Shown here in pieces: positions 36,100-46,982 of a stretch of DNA of 64,000 nucleotides. The translations under genes were made by a program, and so were the position numbers. Every line of letters starts with the position of its first letter. The stretch's first letter is position 1. The notes under the pieces were generated by a model. That model was not told where the DNA came from, searched no databases, and saw nothing but the letters and a program-made list of their open reading frames with translations. The stretch spans positions 37,576,640-37,640,639 of the forward strand of contig NC_081411.1 in NCBI RefSeq assembly GCF_030272615.1, in the 5' to 3' direction. This DNA comes from Cryptomeria japonica. Its lineage: Eukaryota > Streptophyta > Pinopsida > Cupressales > Cupressaceae.

Positions 36100-37200
36100 T
36101 TTTAATGCATTGGAATTCAATTTATATTATCTATATTAGTTTATATGCAATTATCATCTGTACCCATGTTAACCAGTGCAACATACCAGCTGTTCACATG
36201 TTCTCTCTTTTCAAAAAAGTCAACAAAGTTTAAAAATTATATTTAATAATAAAAATGTAAATTGCAACTAATCATATCCATCTCACATATTTTGTTATCT
36301 AAAATCTGGTAGAAGAGAAACAAAATCTTTTTAGTTGCATACGTAAAGGAGCTCCCAGAATTTTTTATAGAGAAAAGTGGTCGATTTAAATAAAAAGAAA
36401 TCACAGGAAAGGGAAGGCGAAATAAAAGTTCTCAGGTCGCGTAAGGAAAAAGAAGAGAATGCAATCAAATCATAGAAGTGGAAAAGATATCATGGCTAGA
36501 AACCCACAGCAATAAGAATAAGGAAATATGCAGCTAAGCATTAGAGAGATTGCAAATTTTAAAGAACAAAGACCACCTAGGAGATCAACAGTTCTATTGA
36601 GGCCACAAGTGCGCAGTCATAATTAGAAAATATTAATTGCGTGGGGTGCGTCACCATTTTTGTCAAGGATTCCAAGATTGAATTAACTTGTCGTAAACAT
36701 CTTATAACTTTCCAGTTGCTAGATGGATTCCAATTGCTAGATGCAGTCAAATGTAGTCTAATTATCATGTGGTAGTTTGGAATTAAATCAAGGGATTTAC
36801 AAAAGATTCATTTCATAAAATGAAAATTCATGGAGGTCTAGAATTGCGAGCATAGTAGTCTAGCAATGACACAAAGTCTGCAAGCCAACAACACAATGAA
36901 GCCCTTCATGAAGTATTTTTTGCCACCCAATATGGGGGCATGTGTCTATAGGTTGAAACCAAGGACTCAAGGTTATCCATTTCGCCAAATTCGCTCGGGG
37001 CATGATCCCAGCCTCATCCCTTATGATGTTGAAGCCTTTGCACCCGACAAGACTTGTCTGATTTGGAGCCATTCAACTTCACTAGTAGACCAAGAGCTCA
37101 TTGACACTAATTACAAGTTTAAGGTATAGTGTTGAATTGATTTTTTTGGTGGTCGTATACACAAATATTTTGTTAAGAAATAAAATCAATCTTTGTATGC
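36100..37200. other. Gene-free region upstream of the SDR gene
   Basis: AT-rich. An 87-codon plus-strand open frame at 36866-37129 has balanced composition (PPNMGACVYRLKPRTQGYPF) but no recognised family and no neighbours supporting it. It could be a remnant exon; not called as a gene. Confidence 0.4.
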
Positions 37201-37204
37201 AATT

Positions 37205-38590
37205 GCATTTTTGAAAAAAGAGGTCACAATAATCCTTCTAAAATCACAATAGATAAGTAAATCATCACAAAGGATGAGGAAAATGATCCTCAAGGATCAC
37301 AGATTTTGAAGAGCTTAAAGATCACAAGAAAATAGACAGTTTGAGAATAAATCTGAATGCAAATAAAGACAAGTCAAAAGAGGTTGTAGCTTTAGAAGAA
37401 AACTTATTGGTGGCTATTATTAGCACTTGATCAAAGAACAAAGCTTATTATAATTTTTCATCAAGTGTTTGCAAAATTTGATAAAGTTTGTAGTATTTGT
37501 TAAATCTTACATTTGTTGCTCATTTCAAATCATATAACAGTGAAGGTATGCAAAGACATCGAAATCAATTATCATCAAGTATTATATAGTTGGTTTCTAT
37601 TTAATTATTTAAGGAAACTATTTGTTCCAATGGAAGAGAGAGGTAGATGAGGGAAAAAATAAATTGAAAATTTAATGTGTGAAACAAAATAGTTTGAATT
37701 AAAATTTGGAGAAAATTAAAAAGAAAAAAGTAATTAAAAAAGAAAAATACCTCACAAAAGAATAAAATATTAAAATCAAAATAAGAGAATGATTTGGTAA
37801 ACCAATTGCTTGAAGCGTGTCAATAAGAAATTACTGCCTAAACTCTAAAACCATTTGCATTTGCTTAACTTTGGCATTTCTAAGGCCTTTGTTAAGGCTT
37901 ATACCTTAGAGGTTGATATTCTATTAGGTTTGCTTCATATAATAGATTTATTAGATTATTTTCTTTTTCAATTTTGATATTTTTTCCTTTCAATTGAAAT
38001 ATTTATCTTTTCCAATACTTTAATTTAACTTTTCATTTTTTTTAATTCTTTTTTCATTATACATTTTCACATATTCAATTTTTTTTCTCTATTTTCTACT
38101 TACCTTTCCCATTGGAACAAATAGTTGAATTGTTATAAAATTAGAAAAGAACTCAATATGTAGTAATGACAATTGTTTTCAATGCCTTCATACAACTTCA
38201 CTCTTCCATAATTTGAAATGATTTACCACTAACATCATACCTTTTCAAGGGTAAGCTTCAAAAAAGACTACAACCTTCATCAAATGTTATAAACATTTTA
38301 TTAAAATTATGATCACCTTTGTTCTTCAATCAAGTGCCAATAATAGTCATATATAGGCTTTCTTTGAAAGCTACAATCTCTTCCCACTTGTATTTCTTCA
38401 CATGCATTTTTTCTTATCAAAATGATATTTATCTTGCAATCATTAAGATCTTGAAAAAAAATTATCCTTGGCAATCATTTTCCTTGTCCTTATTCAACTA
38501 GCTTATCTCTTATGGTTTAAAATTATTATGACTCCATCTTTTAAAAAGTAAACTAAAATAAGAAAGATAATGATTTGACTGCATTCTCTT
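37205..38590. repeat. Long imperfect inverted repeat (arms about 640 bp, centre near 37,860)
   Basis: The left arm reads 'gaggttgtagcttt...ctattattagcacttgatcaaagaac...catttcaaatcat...aactatttgttccaatgg'. The right arm carries the same series in reverse complement: 38384-38377 region 'attgtagcttt', then 38350-38330 'ctattattggcacttgat', 'catttcaaattat' and 'aactatttgttccaatgg' near 38128-38110. Pairing continues to both ends with mismatches and small gaps. It contains no coding frame. Possible origins: a foldback/MITE-like element or an inverted duplication. Confidence 0.75.
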
Positions 38591-38599
38591 CTTTCAACT

Positions 38600-38863
38600 T
38601 AAACAACCTAAGAATTTTGAAGATAATCATTTGACACTTGAAGTGTTGGAATATAATAAAAATATATATAATATAGTAATGGGAAAATCAATAAAAGGAA
38701 AAATACTTACATGCATAATTGTAGCTTGTTCATTTTGACCTCAAATTTGACCCTACCAGCTATCAATATGGTTTGTTACATTAGCTACTTGCATACTTTA
38801 GAGATATGACATGTTGTAGTTGATTGATTGACACTATTTAAAATGAGTAAACTTATTTGTAAG
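38600..38863. other. Left flank of Tat-C
   Basis: AT-rich unique sequence ending in the GTAAG target duplication (38859-38863). No feature seen. Confidence 0.5.
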
Positions 38864-39603
38864 TGTATACGGTAAAAATGGATGACAACAACAATATTGA
38901 AAGACTAAATGAATTCAACCACCAAACCCTAGCCTAACAACAACAAAGATCCACCATAACATATGAAGATTACCTAAGACAATGCAAATCAAATGAAATC
39001 ACAAAGATTATACCATCACATGTCCAATAGGGTTTGAATCTCCATTCTTCCTATCTCCATTGATATTGCTTGATATATTTGCTCTCAGATTTTATATGTG
39101 CACAAGAGCTCAACAAAGAATAGAAATATGGTTGCAAGTAGGATCACATATGAAAGTTCAAGAACGTAGTCAGGGCTGAATGCATAGTGAGGGTTTGATA
39201 ATGAAGGAAGAAACTCCTTATATAGAAGACACTATAAGAAATGGAGGGATAAGATTGAGAGGTGTAAAAAGAGGTCAGCTATGATTAGAGGGTAGGTAAA
39301 AGAAATAATAAAATAATGAGAGGGTAGGTAGTGTAGGAATTAAGAGATAAATGACATGTGTCATGAGTAGAAAAGGCTAATGAATTAATTAATTAAATAA
39401 AGATTTATTTAATTAATAGAGGAAGTGGGATCAATTAAATAAATAAGATATTTATTTAATTTAAGAGAAAATGATAATTTAAATAAATAAATGAATTTAT
39501 TTAAATGAGAAATAAGGCTAGAAGAGGATAAATGAATTAATTAAATAAATAAAATAAATAAAGATATTTATTTAATTAGACATGACAATTTTAGGTGTCT
39601 ACA
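38864..39603 (-). repeat. Tat-C 3' LTR (740 bp)
   Basis: Plus-strand ends TGTATACGG...GTGTCTACA. Very similar to 62513-63242, with few substitutions, implying a younger insertion than Tat-A (identity not computed). Confidence 0.93.
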
Positions 39604-39649
39604 TTTTGCCCCTCTTTGAGACAATGCAACTTTTCACGTTGTTTCAAAG
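39604..39649 (-). promoter_or_regulatory. Tat-C polypurine tract and adjoining hairpin
   Basis: The minus-strand purine run AAAGAGGGGCAAAA abuts the 3' LTR. Just upstream, arms 39639-39649 and 39614-39624 (CTTTGAAACAA / TTGTCTCAAAG) pair over 11 positions with one mismatch around a 14-base loop. This is the same architecture as Tat-A. Confidence 0.7.
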
Positions 39650-40103
39650 AAGATAATATGAACTGATACAAAGTTGTCCCAAGATGGGAATGATATGCCC
39701 CCTTGAGAGATTGGATGAAAATGTCTGAAAAGATCACAGACAATCTCTCGATAAGAAAGGAAGGCTAGAATGGACTGACTGGATAGAGTGACAGAGTCAC
39801 GGGATAAAGAAGACTGCCTCAGGAAATGAGGGCTAGGGCAGTCTATAAAATAGACCATGAGAGGAAAACATCCTCATTGTCATCCACACATCCAAGAGAT
39901 CAGATTACAGAGAGAGAATAGAGCAATAGCAGTCAGTAGCGATGGCATTGGTGCATAGATTCGATCGCATTCACGGATTTCAGAGGCCAACAGATGCAGG
40001 ACAGCTGGTGAGTACCACAAAACCTCTTTGTACTTTGTCGCATTAATTCTTGTCATAAATGCATGCTAGGTAGTGCAATAAATGTGCTTTAGGATAATGT
40101 CAA

Positions 40104-40385
40104 AAATATGTAGGCGTGTTTGCATTGGTGCCAGGCACGTCTAGGTTGGCTAGGCGCGTCTGCGTTGGTGCCAGGTGCATCTATGCTGGGAAAAACGATT
40201 GTGCCAAATGTGAGCATGTCTACGTTGTGCAGGCATGTTTGTGAAATGCGGGCATGTCTGTGTAGGATAGGTGCGTCTGTGCAGAATAGAGGCACGTCTA
40301 TGTATTTCAGGCGCATCTGTGCATAGTAGGTGTGTTTGTGTAGTCTGTAAGCGCGTTTATGTCATGAAGGCACGTTTATGTCTTC
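40104..40385 (+). repeat. Degenerate short repeat 'aggcgcgtctgtg', about 13 copies (Tat-C 3' end)
   Basis: Units such as 'aggcacgtctagg', 'aggcgcgtctgcg', 'aggtgcgtctgtg' and 'aggcgcatctgtg' recur every 18-30 bp. Variation is mostly C/T and G/A at CpG sites. Related words in reverse complement occur in the Tat-C leader (60740-60960 and 62160-62400). Confidence 0.8.
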
Positions 40386-40592
40386 AAGGTCAAATAAGTA
40401 GTTCTGTGATGAACATACACTGTCGATTGGATAAGCTGCTGAAAGGATACACTCAAGTAGGTTCTCTAGGGAAGACTAGGATAGCAGATAGGGCTATGAT
40501 TGAAAATTTTGTGATAGAAAGTATGTTGCCAATTAGAAAACTACTCAAGAGGATATACTCAAGCATAGCCCTAGGATAAGATAGATTGAGGC

Positions 40593-40860
40593 ACTTTGTG
40601 ATGAACAGGGAGTAACAAGACATAGTACTTTGTGATGAACAAGGAGTACCAATAGGAGCAACACTTTGTGATGAACAGGGAGTGCAAAATACGTAGTAGT
40701 TTGTGATGAACAGGGAGTACCACTAGGAGCAGAAGCAACACTTTGTGATGAACAGTGAGTGTCACTGGGATAGATAAAAAGACTTTGTGATGAACAGTGA
40801 GTGTCACTGGGATAGATAGCAAGACTTTGTGATGAACAGTGAGTGTCACTTTGACTGACA
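40593..40860 (+). repeat. Tandem repeat with 'actttgtgatgaacag' core, seven copies
   Basis: Core copies start at 40593, 40627, 40663, 40697, 40740, 40782 and 40824 (spacing 34-43 bp, the last three at 42). The same word occurs once in the Tat-C leader near 61365. The minus-strand open frame here is just the translated repeat. Confidence 0.9.
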
Positions 40861-40909
40861 TGATTGATTTGCTTGACTGCGGGAGTATTTGCCTATGCTA
40901 GAGTCATAG

Positions 40910-42847
40910 GAGAGATCCCCATCGAATCAAAGGTTACGACCAGAGCTAACATTCGAGGATAGGGCTGCTATTGAGGTTATGGGTCTTAGATATATTATGT
41001 ATGTGCCTAAGTTTCAAGCGAACATGGGGTTGTTGATTTCTTTAGCTGAGAGATGACACTCTGAGACATGCACATTCCATTTGTCGATGGGTGAGATGAC
41101 AGTCACCTTAGAGGATGTATACAGGATACTGAGGATACCGATCGATGGGGAGCTGATACCCTACGATCGAGATGGAGACAGGGAGGCATTGAGATGAGTG
41201 TTCCAGGATTCAGGACTGGAGATGAGGGCTGGACATGTGGCATGGGACACAATGACAGTGACAGGATTAGCACTACCAGCAATGTTAGGAGGAGTGATCA
41301 GTGGGTTCTTGTGTTCGGATAGGGCGACACAAGGATTAGCTGTGGGCTAGGGGAGCACCTTGGAGACACTGGTTACATAGCATACCAGATATGCCTGGGT
41401 ACCGTGCATGTTGACACACTTATACTATGAGCTTCATCAATTTGTTTATCGTGGATCTGTAGGATTGGGCTGCGAAGTTACATTGTTGTAGGTTTGGGCA
41501 TATGAGCATCTACCAGTCACACGACCGATACATTTCAGAGGCAGGGGTCATGAACGCAGTTTTATTTATTTATATGATATGATTACCTCATAGCCATGGA
41601 TTGGCAAGTTGGAGCACTGGCATCGAGTGATCAATGAGATTGACACTATGATATGGAGGCTATACCGCGAGTGTGAGTAGTGGGAGGATGACGTAGTGGA
41701 TCTTACATACACATTCAGGAGCAGATATCTGATTGGGCGGATGCCCTATGTACTGGAGAGGCAGTTAGTGGAGAGGGTATGCAGGTAGTTTGGCAGGATC
41801 CAGCGGATGCTATGGGGTTCTGGTATGTATGCGCGGACAGTATGAGATCAGACACACTTTGGGCCATTGTTAGCATATGATCGGGCCGTGATGTAGCTGG
41901 TAGAGATGGTACCCATGCCATGGGATATGTGGCCTGAGATTGAGGATGCAGGGATGGATGCAAAGTATACTGCATATTCGGTAGAGCATCCATTTCCATG
42001 CCTGACAGATCTAGGTGAGCAGATAGATGGAGATGGTGGAGGGAATGAGGATGATGATGGAGATGGTGGGGGTAGAGGCTGATAGAGGAGGCGAGGTGCA
42101 GTTGGAGAGAGGAGGGTGGCTCCATGAAGAGAGGGTGAGGAGGAGAGACAGGCTCGGGTGATGAGGGGTCACGGTGGATTGCCATTACAGGTGCTAGTAG
42201 CACAGGGTCCTAGATAGGTGCAGGGACAGGAACATAGGCAGGTACAGGTATAGGCAGAGGCACAGGCACAGACACAACCACCAGTACAGGGGGAGTCACA
42301 GGCACAGGGGGTCGAGGAGAAGGAGGAGGATGAGCTATTAGAGCCGAGGGAGATCTGCCAGGGATAGGTAGATCAGATCTAGGATCTGGAGAGGAAGACA
42401 ACTAGGCTCAAGAGATAGATGAGGGATACTGAGCAGGAGCAGGATCAAGCCATTCAGCGCTACACTAAGGCTGAGACAACACTGAAGGCTAGGAGGCAAG
42501 CGACAGAGGACACAGGGGTTGGATACGCCAATGTTCAATGGGCAAGGGAGGAGATAGGTTATTAGTGAAACCTATACTATGGGGAAATGCCACCAGAGCA
42601 ACGGGTGAGGAGCTTCTGCAGACCATCATGGACAGCGATGGCTACTGGAGGGAGGTAGAGGAGACAAGCATCCAGCAGTGTAGTTATGGGTCCTCCACCA
42701 CCACTAGATAGAGGGGACAAGAGAGATGATCCTGGAGCGGGTCCTTCTAGGGCTCAGATTCCATTGAGGCCAAGTGGCTCTGAGGGAGGGAGTTCATCAT
42801 GGCTTTAGAGGGCTCCATATGTATCAGTTTTGTACCATTTTGTATGA
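40910..42847 (+). pseudogene. Antisense plant mobile domain (PMD) protein carried by Tat-C
   Basis: A single plus-strand frame from at least 40934 to the TGA at 42845-42847 (637 codons) has 22 internal TAG/TGA stops and no indel. Residues 1-380 are a plant mobile domain (aminotransferase-like family, as in MAIN/MAIL1 and in transposons). They open with LRPELTFEDRAAIEVMGL and continue to the diagnostic HSETCTFHLSMGEMTVTLED / VYRILRIPIDGE block. Later come VWAYEHLPVTRP and EHWHRVINEIDTM. The tail is acidic, then Gln-rich (42230-42330), then charged and possibly coiled coil, ending Pro/Ser-rich. It lies between the integrase tail and 3' LTR on the strand opposite to gag. Start codon not determined. 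Function in the element is unknown. Confidence 0.85.
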
Positions 42848-42849
42848 TG

Positions 42850-44395
42850 ATGTAGATACCTTCGGGTGATTGTAGCCATATGATTTTGACATCATTGTAT
42901 CATGACACTTTCGATTATATATATATATGAGATGATTCATCTTTGTGGCAGCTATATGTGTGTGTACCTATGTGATGCTTTTATATGTTTTATGTGATGC
43001 TTATGATATGGATGCAAATATGTATATGATGAAATGCAAATGAATATGATAATGCAAATGATTATTTACATGATGAAAATGTAAAATGTGCTATCATGTG
43101 TTGTGTGCAGGATGTGATGCAATTGTAATTGTGATATCTATATGTATGGAGATGATGAGATATGCTAACCTATGATGATGCGAGTGCAACTACATGAAAT
43201 GCAAATATTTTTGGTGTGTCATTGTACTCAATCATGTGATAATGGGCTACACAGACTTGGGAAGGATGATGAAAATCAATCAAGAATGGGGGATGAAAGA
43301 TAGAAGATATGAAAGTGAAAGAGCCTCTTGTGCATTATCATCATTTAGCTTTATTATGGCAAAATAGGTTATGACAATCTAGGCATATGTTCGACCTAGA
43401 AAGTCATTGTACCTGTCTACATGGAGATAAGATAGTCTCAAACAAGGAATGCCCCAGTTCATACTAGACTCACAGTGTCCTCATATCCTTGGAAAAGTCA
43501 TAGCATTACTAAGAGAAAATCCATAGACAGCAAACAAAAATAGGTGACAATACCCCATCCTCGCCTTTCTAGTCAAAGATATCCTGGAGATAAAATCACT
43601 AGTCAGAGACATCCTAGAAAATCTAAAAGACATGTCACCAAAAGATAAAATAAAAAATTAAACCAAGAGTCGACACCAACATCCATTGTAGTCCTCAAGT
43701 TTAGTGTGTCTTGTCACTTGTATAAGTCTATTTGATTATGGTCACAATGTTTACTTTCACAAAGGGGATAGATAGTACCGAACCATAATGTTGTCTGAGT
43801 TTGTTGAAAAATTTGATTTGTTGAAGCCCATTGTTACTGTTGTGTCTCATCTGAAACTGACTGAATCCATGAAACTGACACTTTATTGCAGAGAAAGAGA
43901 AACTTTATTATGGATCTATGATGCAAATGCTGCTTTATTGTGGATTGTGCGTGGATAGACTGAAGAAAAGTGAAAGAAATTGTACTCCTCAAAATATGTG
44001 ATGCTCTCAGTTCCACACCCATCACTGGATGTAGGATTTGCCTTAGCCACAGATAGGAGCTGATTTATTATGGATGGAAAGAGGGGAAAAGGGAGGTTTA
44101 TTATGAAATGAATAGGATGTGAGTGTGTGCAAAGTGAAGGATGAAAATGAATCCTGAAGGAGGGAGGAGCAATGTCTCTACACATGGCACTTGTGACCCA
44201 GTTTTCACCATGGTACTTGCCCAGGGCACCACCGAAGTGGTTTTCACCTTTGGATGAAATGTTTTTCTTTATGTTTTTTGGATTTTTCAATTTTTTTGTG
44301 TCACAAGGCACCTGTTTGCCAAGTTTTCACCAAGTAACGATTTTTGTTATGTTTATGTTTTTTTTGTATTTTTGAATGTGTTTTGATTTTTTTGT
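42850..44395. other. Tat-C 3' region between the PMD frame and integrase tail
   Basis: No coding region recognised. It holds a short AT microsatellite near 42920 and T-rich DNA near 44260-44400. Some stretches (43550-43610; 44200-44340, 'caagttttcaccaag') resemble the matching part of Tat-A. Confidence 0.5.
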
Positions 44396-44399
44396 ATTT

Positions 44400-45460
44400 T
44401 TGAATTAGGATACTCTAAATATCTATGTGTAAAACCTGCGAAGGTGCATGTTGTTGATAGGATCCTCCAAAGGTTCCCCATTTGAAGTTGAGAGCTGATA
44501 TGCACCGGATCCATAGGTTGTTGTAATGATGTAACGACCAAGCTAGTTTGGTTTGAACTTTCCCTTCTTCTCTCTATCTTGCTGATTCTTAGGATTTTCC
44601 TTGAGAACTAAGTCACCCACCTCAAATGTACGAGGCTTGACTTTATGATTGTAGTTGCATTGTTCTTTGACTAGATGATGTGTAGCTCGAGTGACTATCC
44701 TCCTTGATGAAGGAATTGAGATAGAATTACTAGTGTGTGGACTACACAGTCCCATATGCGTGTCACCTAAAGAAGTTTGGGCATCCCTAATAACAAAGTC
44801 CCTTGAGGAAGCTCCATTAAAGGTCCATCATGTGTCACCAGAAGGGAATGGATGTGTGGAACAAGTGGATGAGTGATGAAAGCTTATGATTGTGAAAATA
44901 AGTGAAAGTAGGATAGCATGATGGAGACTTAGGATCAACAAGTATTCTTTTTCACTTGAAATTTTAGAATTTTTGCCCCTAGTTATTTTGGTATTAGGGG
45001 AGATCATCTCTTGTTCTTTTTCTTTCATAGGATTTTTATCCTTGACTTTGATTTTTGCAGAGTCCAATAGCTTTTGATTTTGATTTGGACTAAAGGACTT
45101 TTCTTTATTTTGAACTTTTAGATTTTTCTTTTCATGGCTTGATTTTTCATACCCAATGAGTAAGGGGTTTTGTAATTCTTGTTGATCCAAGTTTGGGAGA
45201 TGAGTGAAAATGGAATGAGTGGATGATATGGTAAGGCTATGTGAGTTCTCAAGAGGGTTGGCGATACACTCAATAGATTCTTTGCTAGAACCACTCTTAG
45301 GACTATTGATATCAAGAGTTGCTTGCACCACTAGAGGAGATTTGCATTCAGACTTAGTAGCCACAACACTAGGTGGTTCACACCTAATTCCTGGGTATTG
45401 CAAGTTGTTTGTAGGTTGTTCTTGTTGACTAAATACTTTAGGAGATAGAGCGAGTTGATC
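44400..45460 (-). pseudogene. Tat-C linker fused to integrase C-terminal tail
   Basis: In one minus-strand frame, a 268-codon Ser/Lys-rich linker (44828-45634) is followed, after a TGA, by the end of a gypsy integrase. The integrase part at 44543-44755 is FEVGDLVLKENPKNQQDREK, continuing to NNMHLRRFYT near 44430. RT, RNase H and the integrase catalytic core expected between protease and this tail are missing, yet the frame is kept. It is homologous to the Tat-A integrase tail near 12400-12570. This suggests an internally deleted, non-autonomous lineage rather than random truncation. Confidence 0.75.
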
Positions 45461-46032
45461 AACATGAAAGATATACTCACCACATCCAAGGTCTTTAATC
45501 TTGAACTTTTCTTTGATCTCTGCTTGTTTTGATGTAGAAGCTTTCAAGGATTCTGGATCCACATATGCTGAAGATGGAATAGCCTTTCGATTGACTGTAT
45601 TGTTATTTTTGATGTAGGTCACAGATTGTTGCAATACATGAATGGATTTGGGTCAGCTTTGACGGTCACTTCAACTCCATTATGTGGAAACTTGATACAT
45701 TGATGATATGTAGATGGGACTGCGCTCATCTCATGAATCCATGGACATCCCAAGAATATATTGTATGTGAGATCTAGGTCTAGGAATTTACAAACCACAT
45801 CCTTTGTAACTGGTCCAACTCTGAGAGGCAAGGTGACCTTGCCTTTGGATGAACGCTCCTCATCATCATATGCCTTGATGGTAATTTTGTTTGTAGAATT
45901 CACAGCTTTATAAGAATATCCAAATTATTTAATAGTGCTCAAAGTACAAATGTTTGGACCTTCTCCTCCATCCATCAGGACTCGTTTTATTTGATGTTTG
46001 TGTATGAAGGCTTCAATTTGTTGTGGTGCATT
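45461..46032 (-). pseudogene. Tat-C protease, left copy (part of 570-bp duplication)
   Basis: Encodes the C-terminal part of the aspartic protease and what follows (NSTNKITIKAYDDEERSSKG, NIFLGCPWIHEMSAVP). It duplicates 57170-57742. It lacks about one base near 45600 relative to the right copy, shifting the frame. It is cut by the left copia LTR at 46033 after GCATT, a point that is uninterrupted in the right copy. Confidence 0.85.
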
Positions 46033-46926
46033 TGTAAGAAAGTTAAGTAGCGGAAACAACTTCCTACACTAACCTTGAGAGGAGGGTAATGCAAATTTTT
46101 TTTAGATCATTACAATAGTTACAAAATATAGAAATAGATATAATAGCATTCATACCACAACACAGTGATTTACATGGAGAAAACCCTTTCGGGAGAAAAA
46201 CCCCACACTCCAAAAGCAGCTCAATATTTTATTTAACAATTAAAAATAGATTACAACATACTTGCAGAGTAAACTCTTTGCAGGAGTACCACTAATCAAA
46301 GATTCAGAGGCAACTCAATAGCCATAAGACTCTTACACCCAACCTCTATCTCACACACCTCATAAATAGGAGATACAATACAAGAAACCGTCAAACGGTA
46401 TTATAAAACCATGGGCTAAAACCATCCAATAAGGTGTAGCCGACCTTATCTCCCTTCTAGATGCCCTATGACATGTTAAAGCACACATCAACATGTGTCG
46501 CTCCCTTTTACAGCTCATTTATGTATCCGATACAAATTATTTTTCCTATTTCAGGAGTACAAACTTCCGGAGGCCATAACTTGAGAACCGGGTGTCCGAT
46601 TGACGAACCATTTGAAGCGCCGAAAAGCTCACGAAGTGCTCTATCACCTCGTAACCCGCTGCGCTGGTTAAAGCCACTTTTCATGGTGTTTCGGGGCCTC
46701 TAAAGCCCCCAAAATTAAGTTTAAACATTTTATTGCACCCCTCCAAGATGAAAACTTTAATATCTTCAAAACTAGCTGTGACCTTGCGACACAAATTTAC
46801 CGGAATGCTTATCTAGCCAACCAGAAGCTTTAGGGAGAGTTTCGCACCATTTCGTGCTCAAATGAAAAGTTACTATAAATAGTAACCTCACATAAATGCA
46901 AGGTTGACACACTATTTTTCCCAACA
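46033..46926 (-). repeat. Copia LTR, left (3' LTR of Tork-D1, 894 bp)
   Basis: Starts TGTAAGAAAGTTAAG on the plus strand and ends TTTTTCCCAACA. The purine tract AAGTGGGAGATT (minus strand, 46927-46938) abuts it. Confidence 0.93.
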
Positions 46927-46982
46927 AATCTCCCACTTGTCGAACACCTTGCAGGAGCGGAAGGGAATGTCAACACAATGAA

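Noticed and set aside
40571-40861. Minus-strand frame with repeated VTLTVHHKVLLSIP
   Set aside because: It is only the translation of the seven-copy 'actttgtgatgaacag' tandem repeat.
41715-42538. Three minus-strand open frames rich in Pro, Ser and His
   Set aside because: They are the complement of the Gln/Gly-rich and conserved parts of the plus-strand PMD frame, which has the real domain.
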